From the NCBI RefSeq assembly GCF_014805685.1, contig NC_060906.1, forward strand, positions 19,102,164-19,166,163: a stretch of 64,000 bases of DNA, read 5' to 3'. Origin of the DNA: Silurus meridionalis (Eukaryota > Chordata > Actinopteri > Siluriformes > Siluridae). Shown in pieces: positions 1-10,025 of the stretch. The notes under the pieces are model-generated. The model was given only the letters and a program-made list of their open reading frames with translations. It was not told where the DNA came from and searched no databases. The first letter of the stretch is position 1. Each line of letters starts with the position of its first letter. The position numbers and the translations under genes are program-made.

Positions 1-860
1 GAGTGCCAGGCCTGCTCCTCTGGCATCCACTCCATCCAGCGCTCAAACACCTGCCTGCAGCCTGCTACGTTCCCCAGCATCTCCTCCATGTAAGTGTATT
101 TGTACCTGTGAACATATCAAGACCAACATCAGGTCAGTACCATCAAACAGAAAGGATCCAATAATTAAACTATAGGAAATGAAGTGTAACGATTACCAGA
201 ACTGGTTGACTCGGGGTAGGATGGTTATGGCTCTGTCCCAGATGTTGCGAGCGTGATTGACCTGACGGTTCTTCATTTCCATCTCGGCATATTTTAGCCA
301 CAGAGTGACATTCCGATGATCCACGTCTAACGCTCGCTCGTAGATAGACCGAGCTCTTTAACCAAAACATCAGAAACATTAAAGAAAGTTGAACCATAAT
401 TCATTCAACTCAGCATTATTAATAATATATATCCAAAAGTGTCATACCTCTGTACTTCCTTTAGACTTTCCTCCCATTGTGCGTACTTGATCCAGTTGCT
501 GATGACAGTCCGGTTCTTCCTGATATTGTCTTCAAATCCCTGTAGATCAGATCATTAATAGTGAAACAGGAGGATGATGAAGTAAACCAGGAACCCTATA
601 AAGTAAAAACCCAGGCTTTTGTCATCTTACCTTGCGTTTTCGTAATTTGTAATCATTTAACTCCTCCTCATCAGTGATCTTCTGTTTCGGTGGAGGGGGA
701 AGAAGCTCAAGTTCACGTTCCTTGGCTTCACGTAGAAGCTGCTCAGCTGTGATCTGCACCTCGGCCGGGGCTTTATTCTTCACCTGGTACAGGAAGACAT
801 GGCAGTGTTCTTGTTAACCAACACAGCTATCAATACAACTTCTTTCAAATAATTACATAT
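1..860 (-). pseudogene. crnkl1: crnkl1 copy A, exons 2-5 (runs off the window)
   Basis: Partial copy of the Crooked-neck-like 1 gene. Reading the minus strand, exon 2 is 783-631, exon 3 is 539-448, exon 4 is 355-197, and exon 5 starts at 105 and leaves the window at base 1. All four match copies D and F in length and phase (153, 92 and 159 bp for exons 2-4), have GT/AG borders and stay open. They encode the [10 protein letters not shown] start region and the first HAT repeats ([33 protein letters not shown], split here). No exon 1 like that of F (ATGGCGTCC) is found upstream; homology stops near 860 at a TAATC-type repeat. It is probably a 5'-truncated duplicate, but the rest of the gene lies outside the window, so a functional gene with a distant first exon cannot be excluded. 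Confidence 0.85.
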
Positions 861-1000
861 TAGATTAGATTAGATTAGATTAGATCAAATTAAACAATAT
901 TGTCATTGTGCAAGTTACATGTACAGAGCCAATGAAATGCAGTTGGCATCTAAACAGAAGTCCAGAAGCCAATTTACAATAAATAGCTGTGTGATAAATA
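845..1000 (-). repeat. LINE/SINE 3'-end-like repeat with pentamer tail
   Basis: A run of ATTAG units (about 865-885) is followed by sequence resembling, on the minus strand, the 3' end of fish non-LTR elements that close with a short tandem tail. It marks the point where homology to crnkl1 intron 1 ends in copy A. The family assignment is by general resemblance only. Confidence 0.4.
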
Positions 1001-1880
1001 AGGGTATGGGGTCTATACAGTATGTATGGGGTGAGGGTGAATATCTGACATGTCATTAGGTGACCAGTGATTCCACCTGTGATGTCATATTGACCATTTC
1101 AATGAAGTAAACAATAATAAAAGCGTTGTGATGATACTGTGCATGTCCACTCCTAAAGTATTTATTTTAGCGCCTTTTTTAAAGCACTGAGCTGTCAAAA
1201 CACAATGACTAACATACTTTTTAAGGTTAGATAAAACAGAACTAAAAAATGATGATACCGTGGAATTACCGGAGCCCTTAAATCAGACACTGAGGCGACA
1301 CCTTTTCACTCAGAACATTAAACGATTACCAAAAGTACCGTATTCACACTTGTATTATTATCTGTTTTAGACAGAGTGTATGGACATGAGAGAAGCGGTA
1401 AAGACATATCGTAATCTGGACGCCTGGCGGAGAAGTGGGATATTTTAGGCTTACCATGTCGACAACGTTTCGATTGTGATTTGTGACGGATGGAGCAACG
1501 ATGTTAAAAACGTTCTCTGTTTGTTTTGTTGCTATGGTAACTTGCCTGTTACTCGCGTGTTGGGGGGGTCCAACAGGGTGAGTCCAAATTAAGTAAGTAA
1601 TTGTTGGCATCCAGACTAATTTGTCTTTATCGCTTTTCTCGTGTAGACACACTCGGTTTTAATCAGATAATACGGTACTTCAGGTAAACGTAAAAGCGCA
1701 CCAGGACGCCCTCGTTCTAAAGCGGCCATTGTCCTGAGTGACAAGGTTTCACCTAAATGTCTGATTGAAATCATCTATTTTTAACGTTTATAAATATCTT
1801 TGTTTATAAATATCTGCTCTTGTTGTAGCTGAACGGGAAGATCAATGACTTATAATGATCCTATTAGTACACCTGATCAC
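1000..1880. other. Unassigned spacer between crnkl1-A and crnkl1-B
   Basis: About 0.9 kb separating the divergent relics A (minus) and B (plus). No convincing coding region was found; the minus-strand open frame at 1344-1652 has no recognisable motif. It does not contain the missing first exon of copy A. Confidence 0.5.
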
Positions 1881-2685
1881 CGGTATAAATATTTCCTATG
1901 GTTTAATTATTGGATCCTTTCTGTTTGATGGTACTGACCTGGTGTTGGTCTGGATATGATCACAGGTACAAATACATCTACATGGTGAATGTAGCAGACT
2001 ACAGGCTGCAGGTGTTTGAACGCTGTGTAACAGGTGAAATATGTTGTAGCTCCTTTAAGAGCAGAGCAGCATTTTGGAAACAGTCTGCCGCCGCATTTTT
2101 CATGAGTACTGCATGTGTGCAAAACCCATGATTATTTTTATTATTTCTGTTGCTAATTTAAGTGATTTTCTGATTAGCAAATAACGATGTTGCCAGAAGA
2201 ATAAAGCATGAGATGTGGTAAGCGACCTGTCTGTGTTTTGGCTGATTTCTGCTGCTACTCGAGTTAGGCGAGATATTTACGAAAAATATATACCAGAGTG
2301 CTCGTGTTTGGGATGTAAAAACAAATATGTGCCTGTTTTTAGAATTAATTTAAGCTTTTTTCCTTTAAAATAAACCCTACAGAGACCTTATCAGGATCTC
2401 GAGAGCTTTATACATGATTCTAGATCCTGGGATGTAAGAACTAGGAGTTGCATCACTGTTCAGGAGAGTAATGAACAGTCTGCTGATCAGTACCTAGAGC
2501 AGGGGTGGCCAACCCGCGGCTCGCGAGCCGCATGCGGCTCTTTGGCTGGTTTCATGCGGCTCTTACGTTCATATCGATATTTGTGTGTTTGATTTTTAAT
2601 GTGCGTGTTCGCTTTGCTTACGTTCAATACGGTATTTTTTAAGACTTAAATGAGCTTGCCTTTACTGGGAAAGTTTGCGGTATAT

Positions 2686-3234
2686 CAGACCTTGGCATGA
2701 GGCCAATCATAAATTACAGGGATGCACCGAGAATTTTCGGAAATACCTAAATCACCGAAACAACACGGCAGAAACACAATTGTAATGACGCAATAAAAAA
2801 GCGCAGCAGCACACGGTTATCTGGATAAGAGCAACATGTCTGCGGTGTGCGGAGAGCGATTTGCAAAACATGCAATGCTGAAATTTCAAGAGGGGGGTGT
2901 ATCTGCAAAGAGTTTCTCCAAATCGAGTTTAATTTATCACATGAAATCCAAACATCCCGATTTCCTTCTAAATATGAGAAGAACGCGGCGCAGAAAAGTA
3001 AAGTCAATCCGAGCATGCGCACTCCGTCTGTAGTGGACGTTTTTGAAAAGGCAGGAAAGTTTTCCAGTGATGGTGCCGAGGCAAAAGGCATAACACAAAA
3101 AATTATGGATTTCATTGCCTTTTAAATTGAATTTTCATTTCGGTGCATGCCTAAAATATTATCGTTGGTGTGGCCCTCTGACACAATTCAGGTTTCTCAT
3201 GTGGCCCCTTGTAAACATTAATTGCCCACCCCTG
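2686..3234. mobile_element. Second-level hAT-like insertion
   Basis: Bounded by a perfect 8-bp target duplication CGGTATAT (2678-2685 and 3235-3242). The right end, ATTGCCCACCCCTG, is a common fish hAT terminus; the left end CAGACCTTGGC is diverged. It sits inside the 2500-3837 element and itself holds a third hAT fragment. Confidence 0.7.
2717..3154 (+). mobile_element. Third-level hAT fragment with BED zinc-finger coding remnant
   Basis: The termini CAGGGATGCACCGAG (2717) and TCGGTGCATGCCT (ending about 3154) form an inverted repeat. Between 2847 and 2965, two overlapping frames together encode a BED-type zinc finger: C-x-x-C in AICKTCNAEIS, then SSLIYHMKSKHPD supplying the paired histidines. 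One frameshift separates the halves, so no protein is made. BED fingers are the N-terminal DNA-binding domain of many hAT transposases; the catalytic domain is missing. Confidence 0.7.
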
Positions 3235-3681
3235 CGGTATATTCATTTCACGCACATGCGCATTTGACGAAAATACCGTATTGAACTCAAGCGAAATGAA
3301 CACGCACATTAAAAAACAAACAAACAAAGTCCTTGTTTTCTACACTGAAACACGTGAAATCAAAGCATTGATCTGTTCTGACTGACACACGTGAAAGAAT
3401 TGCTTCGAGTGGCAACAACGGAATACGAGGCAGATTTGAAGGGGATTGTTCAAGGCAAGGATGCCAAAAGTACCACTAAGTAACATGCATAGTAAAAGAC
3501 AAACGCTATTGTAAATTATTATATTTTTGTTTGTGGACTTGGTTAAACTGAGAGTTTGTGTGTGAGACAGTGCACACAATGTTCATTGTTGAAAATGATT
3601 GTCCTGTGGTCTTACAACTGTAGGAGTCAATTTCTGTCATTATGTTGGTGTGTGACATTTACAATAAATCTGGGTGAGCAG

Positions 3682-3684
<3 letters not shown>

Positions 3685-3729
<45 letters not shown>
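3685..3729. repeat. (GT)n microsatellite
   Basis: About 22 GT units inside the outer hAT element of crnkl1-B. It produces an artificial poly-Val/Cys reading frame. Confidence 0.95.
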
Positions 3730-3734
<5 letters not shown>

Positions 3735-5503
3735 GAAGGGATGGGTGATGTTCATGTGTGCCCATGTGTATGATGTGGCTCTTTGCGGTAACACAGTCAA
3801 AAATGTGGCTATCTGTCTCTGACTGGTTGGCCCCCTGACTTAGAGCTTAAAATGAAAAGACTCAGGTCAGTGATAACAAGCAGGAGGTGATCAGATCAGG
3901 GAAAAACTGAACAAAGTTTACTTCTAAATATGACTAATGAAAGTGTTTGCATAGAAATTGTGGCATTAGGTTCAGTAAAACAAAGAAAACTTGTGAATAA
4001 TTTTGTTCATTTCAAAATTAGAATCAGAGTATTGCATGTGATATTAATCCCATTAATGTTTTTGTGGTTCTCAATAAGCCATATACTACTGTGTTATTTG
4101 TTACTACTTTTGGTTTTTGAACTCAAATCTAGTTGTGGTCCTCAACTTCTCTGCACTTGTGATAGTCCACCCTGAAGTGAAGAACTGGATCAAATTTGCT
4201 CACTTTGAGGATATACACTATTACATTGCTCAAGTAATACAGTAAATAATACAGTGTATTTATTCTGGCTTTTGTAGTTGAAATCGGTAAAATATCATAA
4301 TGCCTTTAAAATTGTCAAATCGATTTTCCATCATGACGAGAGTGTATGCTTGTGTTTTTTAAGTTCAAGCATTCAGGTGTTCAGGTGATCTGAAAGTACG
4401 CACTCGACTGAATCCCCAAACAGCAGGCCCAGCAGCTTTCAAGAACTACACAGTGTTTGAGAAGAAGTTTGAAGAGCAGAGAGGAATTGAGTACGTCATC
4501 ATCAGCAAAAGGCGATTTCAATACGAGAAGGAGTTTAAGATAAGAGATCACACAATATTCTATGAAATCTTTAAACAAATGATATGGGAATTTATTGTAT
4601 ACATAAACACATTTAGTTATTGTAAATTATGGTTATGTACATTTTCTGACTGAATGTTAAAATTGAACTTCATATGTATATAATAATATTATTTGAAGTG
4701 GTTACATCCCTGGTTTAGAAATTAACTGAATCAGACACATTATAAATATTGACCCTTACACACACACTTTGCATGTAAAATGTGCACTGAAAGTTGTAAC
4801 CACATGCTGGTTTGGTTTCCTGACAGGACCCTAAAAGAACAAGGCAGGTGTATCAGTCATGTCTGGATCTCATTCCAAACAAAAAGGTACATCACACAGT
4901 GCTGGATAATTTACTGTTTTTTGTGAAGACTATAAATAATAAAATGTTATAATGCACAAATAGCAGAGGACGGGTGAGTAGGAAGAAACACAGTTTGTGG
5001 TGTAGCATTTCATAGTCCAGATTATGGAGTTTTAACATGACAGATTTTAATATCACAATGAATAAACGGTTCATTTTGAAACAGTAAAAGCGTTTTGATT
5101 GAATAAACAAAAAATCCAAAATAGTGCATGTTGACCATTTCATTTATGTGGCCCTTTTCAACATTGAAGGCACATGTGAACTTTGATCTGATCTCTGACT
5201 GTGTATTAATTCGTTCTCCAGACGGACGCTGGATGGGAAGAATATTACGACTACATCTTCCCAGAGGACGCTGCCAATCAACCAAAGCTGCTGTCCATGG
5301 CCCACATGTGGAAGAAGCAGCAACAGCAGGACCAGGATCAGGAGAAACAAGAGGCAGAAAAGGATGAATCTACTGAACCCACACAGCCAAGAGACGAGCA
5401 GGAGGAAAGCAGAGAAACACAGGAGACTATAGAGAATGTGCCTGATGTTCGGGACGACAGTGACAGCAGCAGCAGTGAGAGTGAAAGTGAAACTAAAAAC
5501 TAA

Positions 5504-6065
5504 AACTGTCATTGAGACTTTTAATGGCTTCCCATGGTGGAATATTTACTTCTGGATGTGTCTTTAGTTTAAAAGAAACATCTAATAAAAATCAACATTT
5601 CAACACTTCACTGATTATACAGTTCTCTTTCCCCTTCTCTTTTAAATACATTTTAAACTGTCTATTAATACGCTTAGATGGTGACAAAAATTCTTTTTGA
5701 ATTTAGTAGTGTACAGAAACATTATCCACACAAGGAGCTGCATCTTTCTGAGATTTTCTTCAACTTGTCCATGAGCGTGGCAGCCATCTAAACTCAGAAG
5801 CCAGTAAAAGAGCCGTGACGTGGCCATGACACTCTTTCTGCGCCACAGAGTGGTCTGCCTTCCCCAAGACTGCAGAGACACGAAGAAAAAGGAGTGAAAT
5901 TGCACACATGAGCCTGTCATTTAAAAAGCATTCATTCTCAGGGTCTGGTGTGATTATTAATTTGTTACAGTGAACAAAATCATAGATGTTACTAAAGTTG
6001 TTAAAGTGCCTTGTAAAAGTTTGGAAACACTTAGTCTTTTATCGTTTTTGGGACACTTGCATGTT
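5504..6065 (+). other. crnkl1 3' flank block, copy B
   Basis: Sequence downstream of the copy B stop matches the 3' flank of D (26991-27560), F (minus, 39249-38700) and, in pieces, E. It includes a shared segment reading TTTGGAAACACTTAGTCTTT. This shows that the duplicated unit extended well beyond the coding exons. Confidence 0.8.
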
Positions 6066-6089
6066 CCATTCTTTTAAATGCAATATGTG

Positions 6090-6640
6090 AAATTTAATAG
6101 AATAATAGACAGGGACACCTTTAATAAGAATTATTTAAAATATTGAGTAAACCTATAAAGATAAATGTTTTATGAGTGCTGGAATATGGAACATGATTTA
6201 AATGCACTGATGTTTTGAGTGATTTTGCCTTTACTTTTCTCCAAAACTCCACAGTAAAATCAGTTGAATTTTAACAGAGTAATAGACAGGGACACTGTAA
6301 AGAAGAATTATTTGACAGATTTAGCAAACCTATAAAGAAAAATGTTTTATGAGTGTTTGAATGTGAAACATGATTGAAAATGCACTGAGATTAGTTTTTT
6401 GTCTTTTTATAAAGGAAACAGTTTAAAGCGTCTTTACATCTATTTTGACCGCTTAAACCACCAATACCGTAAGTGCACGATTAGACGCGCAACCCTAAAC
6501 AAAGTGCGACTGTCTTAACCGTGTATTTTCAAGATGCGGCTGGCTTAATTCGTCCATATACATTAGAACGCGCATGTGGCTGTATGAGCACAGATCTCCA
6601 ACTGTGACATTGCAGCGTCACCATGGCAACGGGTAAACGC
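6090..6640. mobile_element. Transposon remnant related to the D-intron hAT element
   Basis: Two imperfect repeats (containing AATGTTTTATGAGTGTTTGA-like segments near 6165 and 6340), followed by GATTAGACGCGCAACCCTAAA and related sequence. In reverse orientation these match the interior of the hAT element at 22200-23283. The remnant ends about 300 bp upstream of the ankrd9 start codon. Confidence 0.7.
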
Positions 6641-6662
6641 ATTCCTTGCGACGGACACTTCC

Positions 6663-6671
6663 GTATATAAG
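6663..6671 (+). promoter_or_regulatory. Candidate TATA box of the ankrd9 homologue
   Basis: GTATATAAG lies about 280 bp upstream of the ankrd9 ATG, just after the transposon remnant. Transcription would start roughly 30 bp downstream, leaving a 5' leader of about 250 nt unless an intron is removed. This is a sequence match only. Confidence 0.4.
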
Positions 6672-6947
6672 AAAGTGGTGTGACACCATCCTTATCATTC
6701 TTCTCCTCAACATCACTGTGATCGTGTTCGAGATAAAAATAGACTGAGTTTGATTTGGTGTGGATTTAGGAGCATTGTAAAATAGGGTACAACGTGATCT
6801 ATTCGGTATTTTCTACGTTTGTTTATATTATAACAACAATATATTATATACCAATATATTATATTATATTATATTTATGACGCATTTAATGCTGACAACC
6901 TAAAGGTGTTCATCGTTCTCTGGATATAGCTAGTGTAGCCTGGACAA

Positions 6948-7790
6948 ATGGACGACACGTGCAATGAAAGCAAATTCCTCTCAGACTTATTCTACCAAGC
7001 AGTGAGGGATCACAAACCTGTGTGGATGTTGGAAGAAATGAGAAACCTGAATACTTTTCACTGGGAAAAAAACATCCATCAACAGACTTACACCCCATCC
7101 GAGGCGCTTCTCTATGCCATCATGTACAGAAACCAATATTACGCAAAATACTTGCTGGAACAGTTTTCAGACGTTGCTCTTGCAATGCCAGGAGATCAAT
7201 TCACCTATTTTCCACCATCAGCTTCACACCTGGAAATGGCTATCCGCTATGGCAGGAATGACATCATAGCTTCTATCCTTCAGGTGGTTCATAGAACACC
7301 TTCTCTGTGCTTATACATAAACCAGTGTGGGTTCAAAAACTTAAATGGTGGCAGAACTCCACTCCATGTGGCATGTGAGCTTTTAGAACCACATACCGTC
7401 ATAATATTATTGGGAAATGGGGCTTCACCACAAGCTGAGGATAAGAATGGAATGACACCACTGGATCTCCTATTGAAGAAACTTTGGACCAACAAAGAGG
7501 ATAAAGATGCCATTGAGTGTATTCGGGCTTCCAGAATGTGCATTGAGAATCTGCTCTTTTTCATGCCTAAGTTGCAATTTAAAATGAAGAGCACACTTAA
7601 AGAGTATCAACTGTTCTGGTCCACAGTTCTGGGAGAGGAGCAGTATAACCTTCTAGTGGGGAGAATTCCTGCAACACTTTATCTCATAGCTATGCAGAAA
7701 ATCTTGTCTCAACTGCCTCCACATGAATTGTTAGAAAATCTTGATAAACTGCCCATTCCAGCTTTTCTGAAACCTCGCATACACTATTAA
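6948..7790 (+). CDS. ankrd9: Ankyrin repeat domain-containing protein 9 (ANKRD9) homologue
   Basis: Intact single-exon frame of 280 residues. Recognised by the N-terminal ANKRD9 signature FYQAVRDHKPVWMLEEMR (residues 15-32), then FHW (37-39) and TPSEALLYA (49-57), all of which human ANKRD9 shares in the same order. Ankyrin-type repeats cover about residues 94-125 and 136-180 (TPLHVACELLEPHTVIILL, then GNGASP and GMTPLDLLL). The C-terminal LPIPAFLKP resembles the family ending. From the literature as I recall it, ANKRD9 is a cytosolic substrate receptor of a cullin-RING ubiquitin ligase linked to IMPDH turnover; that role is inferred here. Human ANKRD9 also has a single coding exon, so lack of introns does not imply a retrocopy. 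The ATG at 6948 (ACAAATGG) is the first of the frame and matches the family start region. Confidence 0.9.
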   Translation: MDDTCNESKFLSDLFYQAVRDHKPVWMLEEMRNLNTFHWEKNIHQQTYTPSEALLYAIMYRNQYYAKYLLEQFSDVALAMPGDQFTYFPPSASHLEMAIRYGRNDIIASILQVVHRTPSLCLYINQCGFKNLNGGRTPLHVACELLEPHTVIILLGNGASPQAEDKNGMTPLDLLLKKLWTNKEDKDAIECIRASRMCIENLLFFMPKLQFKMKSTLKEYQLFWSTVLGEEQYNLLVGRIPATLYLIAMQKILSQLPPHELLENLDKLPIPAFLKPRIHY

Positions 7791-7985
7791 CAGATAGTTA
7801 AAAGTGGCCTACGTTCTTATCATGCGTTTTGTTGTCTTTTATCCCAATTAAATTCAATTCAGTTTTATTTGTGTGGCATAAATTAATTGCTCAATACTAT
7901 AACTTAAGTAAACAAACATGTCTTCCAGTTCTCAAAAGAAATTATGCTAAACCTCTTTTTAAAATATTAAGAGGACAGTATTTTA

Positions 7986-7987
7986 TA

Positions 7988-8054
<67 letters not shown>
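7986..8054. repeat. (TA)n microsatellite
   Basis: About 33 TA units about 200 bp downstream of the ankrd9 stop codon. Confidence 0.97.
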
Positions 8055-8056
<2 letters not shown>

Positions 8057-8301
8057 CTTTTTTTTTTTTGCACTACATTATCATGAAATGATTATAACTG
8101 GAAGACTGGAAGAGATTTAATGTATGAAATCTAGGGCATGTGTCTGTTGACAGTATTTATTATGCAAACCTAAAAGTGTTTTTCTGTGAACTGTAAAGCT
8201 GTGATTTAACAGTAACAATTATTATGTGAAGTTATTTGCTTCATTGTGGACAAAAGAATAAGGTTTATGCAAATAATCATTCTTACCTCTTCTGAAATAA
8301 T

Positions 8302-8314
8302 TTGTGTGTGTGTG

Positions 8315-8384
<70 letters not shown>

Positions 8385-8385
8385 G
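8302..8385. repeat. (GT)n microsatellite
   Basis: About 40 GT units with two GC interruptions. Open frames on both strands here are repeat artefacts. Confidence 0.97.
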
Positions 8386-8974
8386 TTTTATGTGTCTTTG
8401 TTTGCATGTCTATACTTATGTCTAAATGCCCGCCGAACCTGACCAAATTCTATTGTTGTTCAATTTACAGGTGTTACAGGTGTTCAATTTACATTTCCCC
8501 TGTAATGCCCACGTTTCCCCTAAAGATGTCGCACTTCAGCTCCATTGACGTTGTTCGCGTGCAATACTCTCTTCTTCTCTTAAGAGAGCTTAATCTGATA
8601 CTCTTTTAAAACTGCGACAGTTTCTGACAAACAACTCGGATCTATCCTGAGAATTGCCACAACAAAACTTACTCTAGACTTTGATGAACTGGCAAAATAA
8701 GGAGTTTAACAACACTGTTCCTACTGAAACTGAACTTGAGTTTTTCTGCTGTGTTTATTGATGCACTGGCAAAAAAAAGATCAACAAATTGTTGATCTTT
8801 TGGCACTTGATGAAACTAAAATTTGACAAATCTCTAATGTTTATATATATACTTTGTAGAAGTATAGAAGTATTCTTTTTTTTTTATAAATAGTGGAGGA
8901 AAAGCAGAAAGTACCACTTTCAAAAAAATACCACTTAAAAAAAAAACATCTGCATGCAAAGCACAGCACTACAG
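8386..8974. other. Non-coding stretch between microsatellites
   Basis: AT-rich sequence with no recognisable gene. It holds a short hairpin at about 8778-8800 (GATCAACAAATTGTTGATC). Confidence 0.5.

Positions 8975-9028
<54 letters not shown>
8975..9028. repeat. (GT)n microsatellite
   Basis: About 26 GT units immediately upstream of the hAT transposase relic. Confidence 0.97.
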
Positions 9029-9032
<4 letters not shown>

Positions 9033-9119
9033 ATATAATGTTTAATATATATGCAACATTATGCAATGTTGCATATATGGAAATGGAGACAGAAATATAG
9101 AAAACTTTTGCTGACTTTC

Positions 9120-9535
9120 CACCATTGCAGATCTATGGACTGCTCAGAATAAAGGTTTTTTGTGGAAGACACATGTACGATGCCACCGCAGCAGAGATAG
9201 AGAGCAAATTCACAGCTCATTTGCTCTTTGTGGGAAGATAAACTGCCACGGTCACTGATAATAGCGCAAACTTTGTAAAAGCGTTCAGAATGTTTCAAGC
9301 TGATGATGAAGCAGAGAATGATGTAGACGAGGACGAGGTCATATTTACGGAATTGCACGATGTTTCACGAGATGACAGTGAAAGGTATGTTCTCCCTCCA
9401 CATCACCGGTGTGCAGCCCACACCCTTAACCTTATATACATGAACGATAGTTACATTCCTGACGGCGAAGGCAGATTGCAAAGCAGTGTACAGAAGTGCG
9501 ACTGGAAAGTGTTCAGCCTTGTGGTCAAAAGTTAG
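9120..9535 (+). pseudogene. hAT-family transposase relic (catalytic-domain piece)
   Basis: Translation across two frames gives VTDNSANFVKAF (about 9250-9286) and, after an acidic stretch, LPPHHRCAAHTLNLI (about 9393-9438). The spacing and wording match the D-containing TDN..N..KAF motif and the zinc-binding C..H.LNL motif of hAT transposases. An in-frame stop (GGR then TAA near 9241) and missing ends show it is dead. The open part, 9290-9535, is 81 codons long. Confidence 0.75.
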
Positions 9536-9539
9536 TGGA

Positions 9540-9760
9540 TCATCTTATTGTTCTGTCTTTTTATTGTTCTTATTGATCATCTTATTGTTCTCTCTTTTTT
9601 GTTATGTATATAATTCCATATATAATTCCACATGTGTTAATTCATAGTTTTGATGCCTTCAGTGTGAATCTACAATTTTCATAGTCATGAAAATAAAGAA
9701 AACTTTGAATGAGTAGGTGTGTCCAAACTTTTGGTCTGTACTGTATATGAAAGGAACGTT
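9540..9760. mobile_element. Tc1-type non-autonomous element end
   Basis: Ends with GTGTGTCCAAACTTTTGGTC, a very common fish Tc1/mariner MITE terminus. The same sequence closes the fuller element at 58868-59400. Only one end is clear here. Confidence 0.6.
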
Positions 9761-9886
9761 GGCCAACACTGCTGATATGTAAGAATACATGTGTGGTGGT
9801 TGCTTCTGACCTGAACAACTACAAGAGTCAGCAGATGAAGACATTTACCCTGTAAGACCCACACATAATTAGAATATAAATTTTCT

Positions 9887-9889
<3 letters not shown>

Positions 9890-9935
<46 letters not shown>
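9890..9935. repeat. (TC)n microsatellite
   Basis: About 22 TC units. The Arg/Glu-rich open frame on the minus strand here is an artefact. Confidence 0.95.
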
Positions 9936-9938
<3 letters not shown>

Positions 9939-10025
9939 CCTGATTATTACCCGACTGCAGGTTTATAATATTAATATAAATATAAATTTTACATATATTG
10001 TGCATATAGATAGTACTAACCAATA

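Larger units (their letters stand above)
2500..3837. mobile_element. Outer hAT-like element inserted in crnkl1-B
   Basis: The ends read CAGGGGTGGCCAACC at 2500 and, on the opposite strand at 3837, CAGGGGGCCAACC. They are flanked by 8-bp target duplications ACCTAGAG (2492-2499) and ACTTAGAG (3838-3845), 7 of 8 identical. The uninterrupted site is seen in copies D and E as TAATTAGAG in the same intron. A CAG...CTG terminus and 8-bp duplication are the hAT signature. Inner inverted sequences (about 2598-2640 and 3265-3310) are also near-complementary. It has no intact transposase and contains two younger insertions plus a (GT)n tract. Confidence 0.8.
1880..5510 (+). pseudogene. crnkl1: crnkl1 copy B, deleted and transposon-split
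   Basis: Unprocessed crnkl1 pseudogene that keeps intron sequence. Exon 5 starts at 1966 after a preserved acceptor but has lost the MEEMLG segment and is interrupted; its tail near 2275-2300 has lost part of the U12 donor. Exon 6 starts at 4157 (U12 branch site 4139-4146 and AC acceptor intact) and is cut at about 4232. Exon 7 is about 4383-4541 with a damaged donor (ATAAG). Exon 8 is missing. Exon 9 is 4827-4886 and intact. Intron 9 then jumps straight into the last bases of exon 13 near 4961-4973. Exon 14, 5222-5503, is open to the normal TAA and encodes the acidic/Ser-rich tail. Three nested hAT insertions (2500-3837) split the exon 5/6 intron. It cannot encode the protein. Confidence 0.9.

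Noticed and set aside
1344..1652. 102-residue minus-strand frame
   Set aside because: No motif, no homologous copy and unremarkable composition; likely chance.
2747..3115. 122-residue minus-strand frame
   Set aside because: Antisense of the BED-finger hAT fragment.
6948..7790. ASB (ankyrin and SOCS box) family protein
   Set aside because: The ankyrin repeats suggested it, but the N-terminal FYQAVRD...PVW.LE and SPSEALLYA-type blocks fit ANKRD9 specifically, and no clear SOCS box is seen.
8222..8609. Thr/His-rich and Cys/Val-rich proteins on both strands
   Set aside because: Both are translations of the (GT)n microsatellite.
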